From an uncultured Ruminococcus sp. (GTDB lineage Bacteria > Bacillota > Clostridia > Oscillospirales > Acutalibacteraceae): a stretch of 45,303 nucleotides of DNA. Each line of letters begins with the position of its first letter. Position 1 is the stretch's first letter. The stretch spans positions 1 through 45,303 of the forward strand of contig CADBCC010000031.1 of NCBI GenBank assembly GCA_902793125.1, in the 5' to 3' direction. Below, piece by piece: positions 7,356 to 15,474 of this stretch. The position numbers were made by a program, and so were the translations under genes. The notes below the pieces were generated by a model. That model made no database searches, was not told the origin of the DNA, and was given only the letters and a program-made list of their open reading frames with translations.

Positions 7356-8290
7356 TGTATTTTTTAGGAATTGATACGAGCAACTATACAACTTCGGTTG
7401 CTTTAATTGATGAAAATAAAAATATTGTACAGCAAAAAAAGCTTTTGCCCGTAAAAGACGGAGAGCTTGGGCTTCGCCAGTCCGACGCGGTATTTCACCA
7501 TACCGCTCAGCTGCACTCTCTTTATACGGATTTAATAAAAGGAATAAATCCCGCGGATATTAAAGCCGTAGGTGTCTCAACAAAACCGCGTCCCGTAGAG
7601 GGCTCATATATGCCGTGTTTCAGCGTAGGAGCTAATACGGCTAAAATTATAAGCGCGACGCTCAGAGTACCTTTGTATGAGTTTTCTCACCAGGAAGGAC
7701 ATATTGCCGCCGCGATTTTCAGCTCAAAGGCTGATGAGCTGTTCGAAAAAGATTTTATTGCTTTCCACGTAAGCGGCGGAACTACCGAAGCGGTACTTGC
7801 TGAACCTTATGATTACGGCTTTAAGCTCGATATAATAGCCTCTACTCTCGATTTGAACGCGGGACAAGCGATAGACAGAGTCGGACTTATGCTCGGCTTT
7901 AAATTCCCCTGCGGAAAAGAGCTCGAAAAACACGCGCTTTCATACGACGGCGAATTGAAAGTAAAAAAACCTACGCTGAAAAATGAAAACTGCTGTCTCA
8001 GCGGTATTGAAAATATCTGCCGTGATTTATACAATAATAATTCTTCTAAAGAATATATATCCGCTTATTGCTTGAAATATATAGAAAATACGCTCGGCGA
8101 AATGACCGATAAACTTCTTGATAAATACGGAAAGCTTCCGCTTTTGTACGTGGGTGGGGTTATGTCAAATTCAATTATCAGAAGTTCCTTTGAGAAAAAG
8201 TATAACGCTTACTTTGCCGAACCCGGGTTTTCCGCCGATAACGCCGCGGGTATATCGTATCTTACCTACAGGAAGGCTAATAATGATTAA
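7355..8290 (+). CDS. Kae1/TsaD-like ASKHA-fold protein (paralogue type)
   Basis: This protein of 311 residues has the TsaD/Kae1/Gcp fold: an N-terminal phosphate-binding strand (FLGIDTSNYTTSVAL), the metal-binding HxxxH motif as HQEGH (residues 112-116), a glycine-rich motif (VSGGTTEA) and a C-terminal VGGVMSNS loop. The N-terminal GIDTSNYTTS and the following GLRQSDAVFHH differ from the GIETSCDET of the tRNA t6A enzyme TsaD. I therefore treat it as the Clostridia-specific paralogue often found between nusB and xseA, with unknown role. ATG 7355 overlaps the nusB stop (TGATG) and has an AAGGGA site 6 bases upstream; GTG 7352 is an alternative. Confidence 0.8.
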   Translation: MYFLGIDTSNYTTSVALIDENKNIVQQKKLLPVKDGELGLRQSDAVFHHTAQLHSLYTDLIKGINPADIKAVGVSTKPRPVEGSYMPCFSVGANTAKIISATLRVPLYEFSHQEGHIAAAIFSSKADELFEKDFIAFHVSGGTTEAVLAEPYDYGFKLDIIASTLDLNAGQAIDRVGLMLGFKFPCGKELEKHALSYDGELKVKKPTLKNENCCLSGIENICRDLYNNNSSKEYISAYCLKYIENTLGEMTDKLLDKYGKLPLLYVGGVMSNSIIRSSFEKKYNAYFAEPGFSADNAAGISYLTYRKANND

Positions 8291-9497
8291 TCCCGAATTT
8301 ACAAAACCAAAAATCATTTCGGTTTCACAGCTTAATTACTATGTAAAATCCCTGCTTGATAATGACCCTCATCTGTCGAGCGTTTTTGTTACGGGCGAAA
8401 TAAGCAACCTTACGGACCACTATCGGAGCGGACATATTTACTTTTCGCTGAAAGATAAAAATTCCGTTGTACGGGCTGTTATGTTCGCGGGTAACGCGCG
8501 TAATCTGAAGTTTAAACCCGAAGAGGGAATGAAGGTTATCGCATTGTGCAGGGTTTCTCTTTACGAGGCTACAGGCGGTTATCAGATTTATGTCGAGGAT
8601 ATGCAGCCCGACGGAATCGGCGCTCTTACAATCGCGTTTGAACAGCTTAAAAAGAAACTTGATGAAAAAGGAATTTTCTCAGATGAACACAAAAAGCCGA
8701 TACCGAAATTCCCCAAAACAGTCGGTGTAATCACTTCTCCTACTGGCGCGGCGGTTCAGGATATAAGAAATATTCTGACGAGGCGTTTTCCGGGCGTGGA
8801 TATTGTAATCTGTCCCGTATTGGTTCAGGGCGCGGGCGCTCCTGCCCAGCTTATTAACGCTGTAAATCTTTTTAACGAATATGACTGTGCCGATGTAATT
8901 ATTATCGGACGCGGAGGCGGTTCGATTGAGGATTTATGGGCGTTTAATGACGAGAATTTAGCCTACGCTATTTACGCTTCGAATATTCCCGTAATATCAG
9001 CGGTCGGTCATGAAACCGACTTTACAATCTGCGATTTTGTATCGGACTTACGCGCTCCGACTCCTTCGGCAGCGGCTGAGTTGGCTGTTCCCGATATTAA
9101 GGAACTGCGCTCTTACTACAATTCGCAACGCCAGTATTTAAGCTCCTTGATGGATAATAAAATCACGGGAATTTATAAAAGTTTATCCGACTCTAAATCA
9201 AAACTTACAAAACACGCTCCCGAAAAAAGACTTGAGTTAATGTACTCAAAACTTGATAATCTCTCGTCAAGAGCGACATTCAGTATAAACAGAGCGTTCG
9301 AAAGAAACAGCCAGGCTGTTAAAAAGTTAGGCGCGAAGCTTGAATCTTTAAATCCTGTATCTGTGCTGCAACGCGGGTACAGTATAACAGAAAAAGACGG
9401 TAAAAATATTAATTCCGTAAAAGAATTAAAAGTTGATGATAATATTAAAATCACCTTAAAAGACGGAACGGTATCAGCAAAAGTAACGGAGAAATAA
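8283..9497 (+). CDS. xseA: Exodeoxyribonuclease VII large subunit
   Basis: XseA is the catalytic subunit of exonuclease VII, which degrades single-stranded DNA to oligonucleotides. The protein (404 residues) opens with an OB-fold nucleic-acid-binding domain (about residues 8-105, including FVTGEISNLTDHYRSGHIYF) and continues with the catalytic domain (about 125-330) carrying GVITSPTGAAVQDI, IIGRGGGSIEDLWAFNDE and PVISAVGHETDFTICDFVSD. A coiled-coil region and a short C-terminal domain follow. The open frame extends upstream to 8118, but that part lies inside the preceding gene. ATG 8283 has an AGGAAGG site and the family N-terminus. No small-subunit gene xseB follows; dnaE starts one base after the stop. 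Confidence 0.93.
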   Translation: MINPEFTKPKIISVSQLNYYVKSLLDNDPHLSSVFVTGEISNLTDHYRSGHIYFSLKDKNSVVRAVMFAGNARNLKFKPEEGMKVIALCRVSLYEATGGYQIYVEDMQPDGIGALTIAFEQLKKKLDEKGIFSDEHKKPIPKFPKTVGVITSPTGAAVQDIRNILTRRFPGVDIVICPVLVQGAGAPAQLINAVNLFNEYDCADVIIIGRGGGSIEDLWAFNDENLAYAIYASNIPVISAVGHETDFTICDFVSDLRAPTPSAAAELAVPDIKELRSYYNSQRQYLSSLMDNKITGIYKSLSDSKSKLTKHAPEKRLELMYSKLDNLSSRATFSINRAFERNSQAVKKLGAKLESLNPVSVLQRGYSITEKDGKNINSVKELKVDDNIKITLKDGTVSAKVTEK

Positions 9498-9498
9498 T

Positions 9499-12400
9499 AT
9501 GTCGTTTACTCATTTACATGTGCATAGCGAGTACAGTCTGCTTGACGGAGCGTGCCGTATAAACGCTCTTCCGAAACGAGCTAAAGAAATGGGGCAGACC
9601 GCTCTCGCGATTACTGACCATGGCGTTATGTACGGCGCTGTGGATTTTTACCGTGCGTGTAAAAAAGAGGGTATAAAGCCTGTTATAGGCTGTGAGGTTT
9701 ATGTAGCTCCGAGATCGAGGTTTGATAAAGAAGGTTTGTACGATCGAGAGTATTATCATATGATTTTACTCTGCGAAAATAATACGGGCTATAAAAACCT
9801 TATTAAATTAGTTTCTCTTTCTTTTACAGAGGGATTTTATATTAAGCCCCGTATAGATGACGAGCTTCTTGAAAAATATCACGAGGGCTTAATATGTCTT
9901 TCTGCCTGTATCGCGGGCGAAATTCCGCAGAAACTTTTAGCAGGCGACTATAACGATGCAAAACAAAAGGCGCTTTACTATCAGTCTCTTTTCGGAAAAG
10001 ACAACTTTTTTATCGAGCTCCAGAATCACGGACTTGATGAGGAACTTAGAATAAACCCGGGATTAATTAAAATTTCAGGGGAAATAGGAGCGCCTCTTGT
10101 AGCTACAAACGACGCGCATTATATTAGTAAAGAGGACTCAAAAACCCACGGAATACTTCTTTGTATCCAGACCAATAAAACCGTAAAAGACGAAGACCGT
10201 ATGCAGTTTAATTCGGACGATTACTATCTTAAATCCGAAGAAGAAATGCGCGCTCTTTTTAAGGATTTACCGCAGGCTTTTGATAATACGCAGAAAATCG
10301 CCGAAAGATGTAATGTAGAGTTCGAGTTCGGTGTTCGTAAACTTCCGCGTTATGATTTACCCGACGGGGTTGACCATTTTGAGTATTTCAGGAATGAATG
10401 TTACAAAGGTCTTTATAAACATTACGGAAAGAATCCCGAAAACAGCCTTATTGAGCGTCTTGAATACGAGCTGAATACCGTAAATAATATGGGATTTGTT
10501 GACTATTATTTAATAGTTAACGACTTTGTGCAGTTCGCTAAAAATTCGGGTATTCCCGTAGGGCCGGGCAGAGGCTCGGGAGCGGGCTCGCTGTGCGCTT
10601 ATTGTATCGGTATTACCGACGTTGATCCGATTAAGTATAATCTGCTTTTTGAGCGTTTTCTTAACCCCGAACGTGTAAGTATGCCCGATTTTGATATTGA
10701 CTTCTGTAAGGAGCGCCGTGAGGAAGTTATAGAATACGTAATTAAAAAATACGGAAGCGACCGAGTAGCCCAGATTATCGCTTTCGGTACAATGGCTGCA
10801 AGAGGTTCAATCCGCGATGTCGGACGTGCTTTAGCCGTTCCTTACGCTTCGGTTGATAAAATCGCGAAGCTTGTTCCTTTTGAGCTTAATATGACAATAA
10901 AAAAGGCGCTGAAGCTTTCGCCTGAACTTAAAAGTCTTTACGATAACGATCCCGAAACCAAGAATATAATTGATATAGCCCTTAAAATTGAGGGTATGCC
11001 GCGCCACGCTACAATGCACGCCGCGGGAGTTGTAATTACCGATAAACCCGTTAATGACTACGTTCCGCTTTCGAGCAACGACGGAAATATTGTAACCCAG
11101 TATACAATGACCACTTTAGAAGAACTTGGACTTCTGAAAATGGACTTCCTCGGACTTCGAAACCTTACCGTAATTGATGATACAGTAAGAATGATAAATG
11201 AAGTTAACCCCGAGTTTACGCTTGACGATATTAAAGACGACGATAAAGCCGTATACAAAATGATGTCCTCGGGCGGCAGCGAGGGTGTTTTCCAGTTCGA
11301 ATCCCAGGGGATGAGAAATGTCCTTACTCAGCTTAAACCCGACCATTTTGAGGATTTAATCGCGGTAATTTCGCTTTACCGTCCAGGACCTATGGACAGT
11401 ATCCCGACCTATATTGATTGCCGCCACAACTCGTCCCATATAAAATATAAACACCCTATGCTTGAGAGTATACTCAACGTAACCTACGGCTGTATTGTGT
11501 ATCAGGAGCAGGTTATGCAGATTTTCCGCAAATTGGCGGGCTACTCCTTAGGACGCGCGGATATAGTGCGAAGGGCAATGAGTAAGAAAAAGCACGACGT
11601 TATGGAGCGAGAGCGTGATATTTTTATAAACGGACTTGTTGACGAAAACGGAAATGTAGTTGTCGACGGATGTTTAAGACGCGGAATCGACCGCAAAACC
11701 GCCGTAGCTATTTATGACGAAATGGAAAGCTTCGCGTCCTACGCGTTCAATAAATCCCACGCAACCGCCTACGCCAAAATCAGCTTCCAGACCGCGTGGC
11801 TTAAGTGCCATTATCCGCGCCAGTATATGGCGGCGCTTATGTCGAGCGTGCTTGATAATCAGAACAAATTGGCGGTATACATCGCCGAGTGCCACAGTAT
11901 GGGAATAAGGGTCCTTCCTCCCAATGTAAACTCAAGCTCCTACGGATTCACCGTTTCCGGCAAAGATATAAGATACGGACTTTTGGCGATTAAAAACTTA
12001 GGAAGACAGTTTATTGATACAATTATAGAAAACCGTAAACTTGAAAGTTATAAAAGCTTTTATGATTTCTGTAAGCGTGTTTACGGAAAGTCAATGAACT
12101 CAAGAGCCGTTGAAAGTCTTATTAAATGCGGAGCGCTCGATAATTTAGGTCTTAACCGGTGCCAGATGCTTTTTATGGTAAAATCGGTAATTTCCGATTT
12201 GGAGTACGAGAGCAAGAAGAATATAAGGGGCCAGCTTTCATTTTTTGATTTGGGAACGGAGGAAATGTCGTCGCTGTCCGAACCTGTTGCTCCCGAAGTT
12301 GAAGAATTCTCAAAAGACGAGCTACTGTTTATGGAAAACGAAGTCGCGGGAATGTATTTAAGCGGTCATCCGATTGATGAGTACAATGAGTTTATAAACG

Positions 12401-12990
12401 CTGTTAATTGCGATAAAATCGGTAATATTTTAGATACCGAGAGCAGGATGTATAAAGACAACAGCTCCGTCCATATTGTTTGTATTGTTTCCAAGGTTAA
12501 AAACCAGGTAACTAAAAACAACCGTATGATGGCTTTTGTTACGGTAGAAGACAGATACGGTTCAATAGAAGCTATAGTTTTCCCCGATGTGTACTCGCGC
12601 TGCGGCGGCCTTTTAGCGCAGGGTAATGTAGTTGAAATCTTCGGTACGGTTAACCTGAAAGAAGACGAAGAACCCAAAATTATCTGTAACGAAATCAGAA
12701 CCGTTGATAAAAACAGCGTGCCCGAAAAAAGCGCTGATAATGCTCCGCGTAAACAACCCTCAAATAAACCGCCTAAGCTTTTTATAAGGATTGATAACCT
12801 TGAGTCCGAGCTTTATAAAAAGGCGTTCAGGGTGCTTGATATTTTTGAGGGGAGAACGCCCGTAGTCTTTTATCTTACCGATACAAATAAGAAACTGATC
12901 GCCCCCGAAACAATGTGGGTAAGTTTAAACGAAGTTATGATACAGGAACTTAAACACCAGCTCGGCGACGAGAATGTTGTGGTTAGTTAA
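9499..12990 (+). CDS. dnaE: DNA polymerase III alpha subunit, DnaE type
   Basis: The replicative polymerase subunit has 1163 residues. It begins with a PHP domain (HLHVHSEYSLLDGA, ITDHGVMYGAVDFY), continues with the C-family polymerase core (PGRGSGAGS; catalytic aspartates in PDFDIDF at 396-402 and in KMDFLG near 549), a helix-hairpin-helix region, and an OB-fold at about 990-1075 (VHIVCIVSKVK...). There is no inserted 3'-5' exonuclease, so this is DnaE and not PolC. In Firmicutes with both enzymes DnaE typically extends primers before PolC takes over; whether PolC exists here is outside the window. The start is one base after xseA, so co-translation is likely. Confidence 0.97.
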   Translation: MSFTHLHVHSEYSLLDGACRINALPKRAKEMGQTALAITDHGVMYGAVDFYRACKKEGIKPVIGCEVYVAPRSRFDKEGLYDREYYHMILLCENNTGYKNLIKLVSLSFTEGFYIKPRIDDELLEKYHEGLICLSACIAGEIPQKLLAGDYNDAKQKALYYQSLFGKDNFFIELQNHGLDEELRINPGLIKISGEIGAPLVATNDAHYISKEDSKTHGILLCIQTNKTVKDEDRMQFNSDDYYLKSEEEMRALFKDLPQAFDNTQKIAERCNVEFEFGVRKLPRYDLPDGVDHFEYFRNECYKGLYKHYGKNPENSLIERLEYELNTVNNMGFVDYYLIVNDFVQFAKNSGIPVGPGRGSGAGSLCAYCIGITDVDPIKYNLLFERFLNPERVSMPDFDIDFCKERREEVIEYVIKKYGSDRVAQIIAFGTMAARGSIRDVGRALAVPYASVDKIAKLVPFELNMTIKKALKLSPELKSLYDNDPETKNIIDIALKIEGMPRHATMHAAGVVITDKPVNDYVPLSSNDGNIVTQYTMTTLEELGLLKMDFLGLRNLTVIDDTVRMINEVNPEFTLDDIKDDDKAVYKMMSSGGSEGVFQFESQGMRNVLTQLKPDHFEDLIAVISLYRPGPMDSIPTYIDCRHNSSHIKYKHPMLESILNVTYGCIVYQEQVMQIFRKLAGYSLGRADIVRRAMSKKKHDVMERERDIFINGLVDENGNVVVDGCLRRGIDRKTAVAIYDEMESFASYAFNKSHATAYAKISFQTAWLKCHYPRQYMAALMSSVLDNQNKLAVYIAECHSMGIRVLPPNVNSSSYGFTVSGKDIRYGLLAIKNLGRQFIDTIIENRKLESYKSFYDFCKRVYGKSMNSRAVESLIKCGALDNLGLNRCQMLFMVKSVISDLEYESKKNIRGQLSFFDLGTEEMSSLSEPVAPEVEEFSKDELLFMENEVAGMYLSGHPIDEYNEFINAVNCDKIGNILDTESRMYKDNSSVHIVCIVSKVKNQVTKNNRMMAFVTVEDRYGSIEAIVFPDVYSRCGGLLAQGNVVEIFGTVNLKEDEEPKIICNEIRTVDKNSVPEKSADNAPRKQPSNKPPKLFIRIDNLESELYKKAFRVLDIFEGRTPVVFYLTDTNKKLIAPETMWVSLNEVMIQELKHQLGDENVVVS

Positions 12991-13009
12991 AACATTTTTA
13001 TAACAATAA

Positions 13010-13056
13010 AACGTCAGTATTAACGGAAGTTTCCGAAAATACTGACGTTCGTTTTA
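13010..13056 (+). terminator. Intrinsic terminator of the nusB-dnaE operon
   Basis: A perfect 12-bp stem (AACGTCAGTATT / AATACTGACGTT), with an inner CGGA/TCCG stem in the loop, is followed by CGTTTT. It ends the plus-strand operon ahead of the convergent minus-strand operon. Confidence 0.85.
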
Positions 13057-13069
13057 ATTACGTTTGCAA

Positions 13070-13103
13070 AGAAAAAGGGCTTGCTCAAATAAGCAACCCC
13101 TTT
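13070..13103 (-). terminator. Intrinsic terminator of the ior/paaK operon (minus strand)
   Basis: Read on the minus strand, a GGGGTTGCT / AGCAAGCCC stem with one mismatch and a 6-base loop is followed by TTTTTCTTT, just past the end of the ACT-domain gene. Confidence 0.75.
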
Positions 13104-13115
13104 ATGAATGTGAAA

Positions 13116-13544
13116 TTAAATATTCTCTACTTCTTCCTGAGTTACTAACTCAACGCCGTTTTCGCTGAGAACTTTTTCCGCTTCTTCGGGATTTTCAACT
13201 CTCATAACGAAATAAGCGTATTCCTTTGACTTTGTAACGAATGCGTACATATAGTCAATGTTTATTCCGTTTTTCGATAAAATCTCAAGCGCCTGTTTTG
13301 TGGAGCCCGGTTTATCAGCGATTTTAATTCCTACAACATTCGTAATCTGTACAATACACTTATGGCTTGAAAGCGCGTCTTTCGCTTTCTGAGTATTGTT
13401 TACAATCAATCTGATAATACCGAAATCCTGTGTATCGGCAACGCACATAGCGCGGATGTCAATGTTTTCCTGAGAAAGCGCGTCTGTTACTTTAACAACC
13501 TGTCCTGGTTTATTAGTCGCGAATATAGAAATCTGTTTAATCAT
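13116..13544 (-). CDS. Tandem ACT-domain protein
   Basis: This 142-residue protein consists of two ACT domains (about residues 1-65 and 70-138). The first starts MIKQISIFATNKPGQVVKVT and the second contains DKPGSTKQALEIL, the glycine-containing ligand-binding turns of small-molecule-sensing ACT domains. Such proteins bind amino acids. It lies 14 bases downstream of the phenylacetate-CoA ligase, an association common in Clostridia and in archaeal ior loci. I infer that it senses an aromatic amino acid or keto acid and adjusts the pathway; no enzyme domain is attached. Confidence 0.85.
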   Translation of the reverse strand: MIKQISIFATNKPGQVVKVTDALSQENIDIRAMCVADTQDFGIIRLIVNNTQKAKDALSSHKCIVQITNVVGIKIADKPGSTKQALEILSKNGINIDYMYAFVTKSKEYAYFVMRVENPEEAEKVLSENGVELVTQEEVENI

Positions 13545-13558
13545 AATTTTGTCCTTTC

Positions 13559-14872
13559 TTACTTGCTGTCGTAAACGTGGCGCTTATCAACAACTCTTAC
13601 AGCCTTGCCCTCGGAACGCGGGATAGTATCAGGAGAAACAAGGTTAACCTTGGGTTTGATGCCGAGCGCTGACTTGAATTCGTTTTCAAGTGATTTTTCC
13701 ATTTTGATAATATCTGACGGTTTATCCGAGAAGTGTTCGTCATTCATTTCGATATTAACTTCAATCGTATCGAGGCTTCCGCTTCTGTCGACAACAATCT
13801 GATAGTTGGGCGAATGGTTTTCTTTAAGAAGAACGGTTTCAATCTGGCTGGGGAAGAGGTTAACTCCTCTTACGATAAGCATATCGTCAACTCGTCCGAG
13901 CGGTTTGCTCATTCTTACGAATGTGCGTCCGCAGGCGCATTTTTCGTGAGTAATAACGCCGATATCCTTTGTTCTGAATCTTAAAAGCGGGAATGCTTTT
14001 TTAGTGATTGACGAGAATACGATTTCGCCCTTTTCGCCGTCGGGAACAGGCTCGCCTGTTTCGGGATTGATTATTTCTATAATAAAGTGGTCTTCGTTAA
14101 CGTGCATACCTTTCTGCTCTGAGCATTCGTAAGCAACGCCGGGACCGCAGATTTCTGTGAGTCCGTAAATATCATAAGCTTTAATATTTAAGCTTTTCTC
14201 AATTTTCTGTCTCATTTCCTCGGTCCAGGGTTCGGCGCCGAAGATACCTACTTTAAGCGGAAGCTTTTTGGTGTCGATTCCCGCTTTTTCAGCGCTTTCG
14301 CCTAAATACATAGCGTAAGAAGGTGTAGCGCCTAAAATTGTAGAACCGAAATCCTGCATAATTGTAAGCTGTCTTGCTGTGTTTCCTGAGGAAACGGGAA
14401 TTGTGGTACATCCCAATTTCTGTGAACCGCCGTGAAGTCCGAGTCCACCTGTGAAAAGTCCGTATCCGTAGCTTACGTGAACCTTATCTTCTTTTGTAGC
14501 GCCTGTAGCGACAAGCTGACGGGCGCAGCATGTATCCCAGATATCGAGATCACCGTCAGTATATCCGACAACAATCTGTTTACCTGTAGTTCCGCTCGAA
14601 GCGTGGATTCTTGTTACTTCCTCCATAGGAACGGCGAACATTCCGTAAGGATATGTATCTCTTAAATCCTGTTTGCTTGTAAAAGGAAGCTTTTTTAAGT
14701 CATCAAGACATTTAATATCCTCGGGCTTTAATCCCTTTTCATCCATTCTTTCTCTGTAAAGAGGAACGTTCTCGTAAACGTGCTTTACCTGCTCAATAAG
14801 GTTTTTAGTTTGTATTTCGGTAATTTTCTCCCTTGAGGCTGTTTCAACCTCGGGACTGTAGTATCTTTCCAT
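13559..14872 (-). CDS. paaK: Phenylacetate-CoA ligase family enzyme
   Basis: This AMP-forming ligase of 437 residues belongs to the PaaK family, which interconverts an aryl acetate, CoA and ATP with aryl-acetyl-CoA. Visible motifs are the P-loop-like adenylate motif IHASSGTTGKQIV, the A5-type motif YDIYGLTEICGPGVAYEC, and DMLIVRGVNLFPSQIE near the mobile C-terminal domain. In this operon, next to an indolepyruvate oxidoreductase and without aerobic paa genes, it more likely handles CoA esters formed from phenylalanine, tyrosine or tryptophan; the direction of the reaction is inference. An AGAGG site precedes the ATG by 8 bases. Confidence 0.92.
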   Translation of the reverse strand: MERYYSPEVETASREKITEIQTKNLIEQVKHVYENVPLYRERMDEKGLKPEDIKCLDDLKKLPFTSKQDLRDTYPYGMFAVPMEEVTRIHASSGTTGKQIVVGYTDGDLDIWDTCCARQLVATGATKEDKVHVSYGYGLFTGGLGLHGGSQKLGCTTIPVSSGNTARQLTIMQDFGSTILGATPSYAMYLGESAEKAGIDTKKLPLKVGIFGAEPWTEEMRQKIEKSLNIKAYDIYGLTEICGPGVAYECSEQKGMHVNEDHFIIEIINPETGEPVPDGEKGEIVFSSITKKAFPLLRFRTKDIGVITHEKCACGRTFVRMSKPLGRVDDMLIVRGVNLFPSQIETVLLKENHSPNYQIVVDRSGSLDTIEVNIEMNDEHFSDKPSDIIKMEKSLENEFKSALGIKPKVNLVSPDTIPRSEGKAVRVVDKRHVYDSK

Positions 14873-14897
14873 TAATTAACCTCTTTCTGATCTGAAT

Positions 14898-15473
14898 TTA
14901 TTTGCAATTATATCCAAGCTCGAAAGCTTTTTTGTTAAGCTCAACGAATTTAGGTTTAACGGTAGTTTCAATAGCGTTAATCCACTCGTCGTAGCCTATG
15001 CCTAAATATTTTGCGAGACGTCCCATTAATACAATGTTAACGGCTTTCGATGAGCCCGCTTCCTCTGCGAGCGAGAGCGCGTCGATTTCGTCTATAAAGA
15101 CATCTTTGTTCTCGAGTTCTTTTAATACTTCGTTCGGATAAGACGCTGAACCGATAATTACGGGCATCGGGTCGATTTCCTGAGTATTAACGATAATCTT
15201 TCCGCCCTTTTTAAGGTAAGCGGAGTATCTCGCCGCTTCAAGTTTTTCGAACGAAATAATATAATCAGCCTCGCCCTCGGTAACAATGGGGGAGTAAACC
15301 TGATTTTCATCGTATTTAACGTAGGTTACAACGCTTCCGCCTCTCTGGCTCATTCCGTGAACCTCCGAAACTTTTACGTCATATCTCTCGGCGGTTAAAA
15401 TATTTCCCAAAAGCTTACTCGCGAGCAGGCTTCCCTGACCGCCTACGCCTACAATCATTAAACTTGTTGCCAT
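14898..15473 (-). CDS. iorB: Indolepyruvate:ferredoxin oxidoreductase, beta subunit
   Basis: This 191-residue protein is the gamma-domain-type subunit of 2-oxoacid:ferredoxin oxidoreductases. It starts with a conserved glycine-rich turn (IVGVGGQGSLLASKLLG) and contains the family motif EVHGMSQRGGSVVTYVKY. With IorA it forms the enzyme that oxidatively decarboxylates aryl pyruvates to aryl-acetyl-CoA, reducing ferredoxin. It starts one base after the iorA stop and has an AGAGGTG ribosome binding site. The 25-base gap to paaK supports one transcript. Confidence 0.95.
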   Translation of the reverse strand: MATSLMIVGVGGQGSLLASKLLGNILTAERYDVKVSEVHGMSQRGGSVVTYVKYDENQVYSPIVTEGEADYIISFEKLEAARYSAYLKKGGKIIVNTQEIDPMPVIIGSASYPNEVLKELENKDVFIDEIDALSLAEEAGSSKAVNIVLMGRLAKYLGIGYDEWINAIETTVKPKFVELNKKAFELGYNCK

Positions 15474-15474
15474 A

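Noticed and set aside
8118-8282. N-terminal extension of xseA
   Set aside because: It lies inside the Kae1-like gene in another frame, has no relation to XseA, and ATG 8283 has a strong ribosome binding site.
9499-12990. PolC instead of DnaE
   Set aside because: The PHP domain is at the N-terminus and is not interrupted by a 3'-5' exonuclease domain, which PolC would have.
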